A stretch of 64,000 bases of DNA from Oscillospiraceae bacterium (lineage in GTDB: Bacteria; Bacillota; Clostridia; Oscillospirales; Oscillospiraceae): NCBI GenBank assembly GCA_017861365.1, contig JAGFXR010000007.1, positions 30,664 to 94,663 of the forward strand, read 5' to 3'. Below the pieces are notes generated by a model that was not told the origin of the DNA, did no database searches, and saw only the letters and a program-made list of their open reading frames with translations. A program made the translations under genes and the position numbers. This document shows, piece after piece, positions 62,487 through 64,000 of the stretch (within the stretch, counting starts at the first letter, position 1; the number at the start of each line of letters is the position of its first letter).

Positions 62487-63188
62487 CTATTTTTTTTCGC
62501 TCCGGTCTTCCAGGATGCTGCTGCAGCGCTCATCCATTGAATGAATCACCTGAAGCAGCGACTGGTACTGCGATGGATAGTTCTGTGCCAAGTCATCGTG
62601 CCGCAGGGAGGGGAATTCTCCCTTTTCCTTTGCGTACTGATTCAGCGCGGTCAAAAAATCCGATTCGGCACAAATCATATCCGCCCGTTGCAGTCCGGCA
62701 AGGAAGCTGGGTGTTGGGAGAGAGAAAAAACCTTCGTTCTGGTTGGGGTCGGAACGATAGAAATGGCGATACAGTGTATAAAGTGCCCCGCCTAAGTAGT
62801 CTGAAGCCGCCTTGATGGCCTTCCGATTTCCTGTTTTACCCAAAAGCTCGAAAAAAAGAGACACGCAGTTAACCAGCAGCTTTTTGGAAAGCGTGGCCAA
62901 CAGGCTTCCTTTTAATATCGCGTCCTTTTCCGTACTGGAATCGTAGAGCGTTTCCGCGTCCACAATAGTGGTCCCATCACGGGAAAGGGTGCGGCCTAAC
63001 AGAAAGTCAGCGGATACATTGTAATAATTGCAGGCTTTTACCACAAACGCCAAGCCTGGCTCCCGGATGCCATTCTCATAGTGCGACAGCAGCGCCTGAG
63101 AAATGCCCAGAGCCGTGGCGGCGGTACGCTGGCTGATGTTTCGCTCCTGCCGGAGCAGCGAGAGTGAGCGGGAAAAATCGCTTTGCAT
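62487..63188 (-). CDS. XRE-family transcriptional regulator
   Basis: A 233-residue protein. Residues 8-65 form a helix-turn-helix of HTH_3 type (QRTAATALGISQALLSHYENG is the recognition region). The C-terminal 160 residues are helical and not recognised. It may control genes around it, including lepA or itself. GGAGGG lies before the ATG. Confidence 0.85.
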   Translation of the reverse strand: MQSDFSRSLSLLRQERNISQRTAATALGISQALLSHYENGIREPGLAFVVKACNYYNVSADFLLGRTLSRDGTTIVDAETLYDSSTEKDAILKGSLLATLSKKLLVNCVSLFFELLGKTGNRKAIKAASDYLGGALYTLYRHFYRSDPNQNEGFFSLPTPSFLAGLQRADMICAESDFLTALNQYAKEKGEFPSLRHDDLAQNYPSQYQSLLQVIHSMDERCSSILEDRSEKK

Positions 63189-63219
63189 AACACGTCCCTC
63201 CGAAAATCACGTTTTGTAT

Positions 63220-63248
63220 AGTATAAATTAATGATTACAAAATGTAAA
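63220..63248 (-). promoter_or_regulatory. Promoter of the XRE regulator gene
   Basis: TTTACA (63248-63243) and TATACT (63225-63220) with a 17-nt spacer, about 32 nt before the start. Confidence 0.75.
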
Positions 63249-63339
63249 GGCATTTTTAACGAACTTTGTTTTAATTTTCTTCCGGTGGTTCTGATCCTCG
63301 CGGTTTCAGAAAAAAATATAGCTTTCCGTGCCGTAGGGG

Positions 63340-63367
63340 TTGAGATTCTTGAAAATTGATGTATAAT
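63340..63367 (+). promoter_or_regulatory. Promoter of pta
   Basis: TTGAGA (63340-63345) and TATAAT (63362-63367), 16 nt apart, about 37 nt before the pta ATG. Confidence 0.75.
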
Positions 63368-63403
63368 CAACTCAGTTAATCTGTTAATTAAAAAGGAGCT
63401 GTC

Positions 63404-64000
63404 ATGGCAATGTTTGAAAACTTTATCGCGACGCTGAAGGCCAATCCCCGGAAGATCGTTTACACGGAGGGGGCCGATCCCCGTATTTTGGAGGCGGCTG
63501 CTCGTCTGAAGAAGGAAGGTTTTCTGACCCCGGTGCTTGTGGGTAATGCGGATGCGGTCTATGCCGCGGCGAAGGCCGGCGGTTTTGATATCGAAGGTCT
63601 TACCGTGCTTGATCCCGCGACCTATGAGGGGATGGATCAGATGGTTGAAACCATGGTTGAGCTGCGCAAGGGGAAAATGACGCCAGAGGCCTGCCGCGAG
63701 GCGCTCTCCAAGGGTAACTATTTCGGCACAATGCTGGTAAAGCTGGGTGTTGCGGATGCGTTGCTGGGCGGCGCCACTTATTCCACTGCCGATACTGTGC
63801 GCCCTGCCCTTCAGCTGGTTAAAACCAAACCCGGCAATAAAATTGTCTCATCCTGCTTTATTTTGGTGCGCAAGGATCAGAACGGCAACGACGAAAAACT
63901 GGCGATGGGTGACTGCGCTATTAATATTGAACCCTCCGAGGACGAGCTGGTGGAGATTGCAATTGAGAGCGCCAAAACCGCTCAGGCCTTTGGCATTGAG
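63404..64000 (+). CDS. pta: Phosphate acetyltransferase, N-terminal part (cut by window end)
   Basis: An open frame of 199 codons from ATG 63404 to the edge. It starts MFENFIATLKANPRKIVYTEG and holds GMDQMVETMVELRKGKMTPE and the YFGTMLVKLGVADALLGGATYSTADTVRPAL segment, the pattern of Pta and its relatives. Pta converts acetyl-CoA and phosphate to acetyl phosphate, for acetate production and ATP. AAGGAG precedes the ATG by 7-8 nt. The C-terminal part is outside the window. Confidence 0.93.
   Translation, partial: MAMFENFIATLKANPRKIVYTEGADPRILEAAARLKKEGFLTPVLVGNADAVYAAAKAGGFDIEGLTVLDPATYEGMDQMVETMVELRKGKMTPEACREALSKGNYFGTMLVKLGVADALLGGATYSTADTVRPALQLVKTKPGNKIVSSCFILVRKDQNGNDEKLAMGDCAINIEPSEDELVEIAIESAKTAQAFGIE

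Noticed and set aside
60933..62540. 535-codon plus-strand frame opposite lepA
   Set aside because: LepA is certain on the other strand; the frame is a GC-driven artefact.

Overview
The window looks like chromosomal DNA of an anaerobic, low-oxygen-niche Clostridia, most likely an Oscillospiraceae-type gut bacterium. This is an inference. It rests on the WalRK-YycHI-WalJ set, zinc-type S14, strong AGGAGG ribosome-binding sites with several TTG starts, a T-box leader, NAD-linked [FeFe]-hydrogenase genes, an iron-sulfur 'old yellow' oxidoreductase and fairly high GC. A chemotaxis receptor and two CheX-type phosphatase genes suggest motility. No rRNA, tRNA, CRISPR array, insertion sequence or prophage was seen.

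Layout. 1-1334 is the 5' part of a chemotaxis receptor on the minus strand. 1.7-17.9 kb is one long plus-strand array: S10, spc and alpha ribosomal-protein operons joined together, with secY, adk, map, a KOW-domain gene, infA, rpmJ and rpoA. It ends at a strong bidirectional terminator. Most gaps in it are under 20 nt. Three longer gaps (167, 178 and 79 nt) hold clear RNA hairpins.

17.9-23.1 kb (minus) is a cell-envelope stress operon: Nudix hydrolase, WalR, WalK, YycH-like and YycI-like. 23.3-27.7 kb (minus) is murA, walJ, rlmH and a phosphohexomutase. It is followed, still on the minus strand, by a D,D-carboxypeptidase, an asnS / NYN-OST / GlmU-N-like group, and a secreted stalk-domain plus deacetylase-like protein. 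33.8-38.4 kb (plus) has a malic enzyme, a DUF4342 membrane protein and a response regulator / flavodoxin / histidine kinase trio. 38.4-42.1 kb (minus) is an iron-sulfur assembly set (IscU, NifS, Rrf2 regulator) plus a radical SAM-PDZ protein. 42.2-47.0 kb (plus) is T-box-controlled thrS, an HD-domain protein and an FAD/Fe-S enoate-reductase-like enzyme.

47.1-53.5 kb (minus) is the most interesting block: HydA, HydB, a split-off [2Fe-2S] subunit and HydC of an NAD-linked [FeFe]-hydrogenase, interleaved with two GHKL ATPase genes and two stand-alone DRTGG-domain genes. A perfect Rex-type palindrome lies upstream of the whole block. A second, near-perfect one overlaps the promoter before hydC. 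This suggests NADH/NAD+ control and an undescribed regulatory module tied to the hydrogenase.

53.8-56.3 kb (plus) is serC-serA, with an 85-bp duplication of the serC tail. 56.9-58.9 kb is a long FtsA-like gene. 59.0-60.3 kb (minus) is CheX plus a receiver-CheX fusion. After that come lepA, an XRE regulator and the start of pta, which is cut by the window end.
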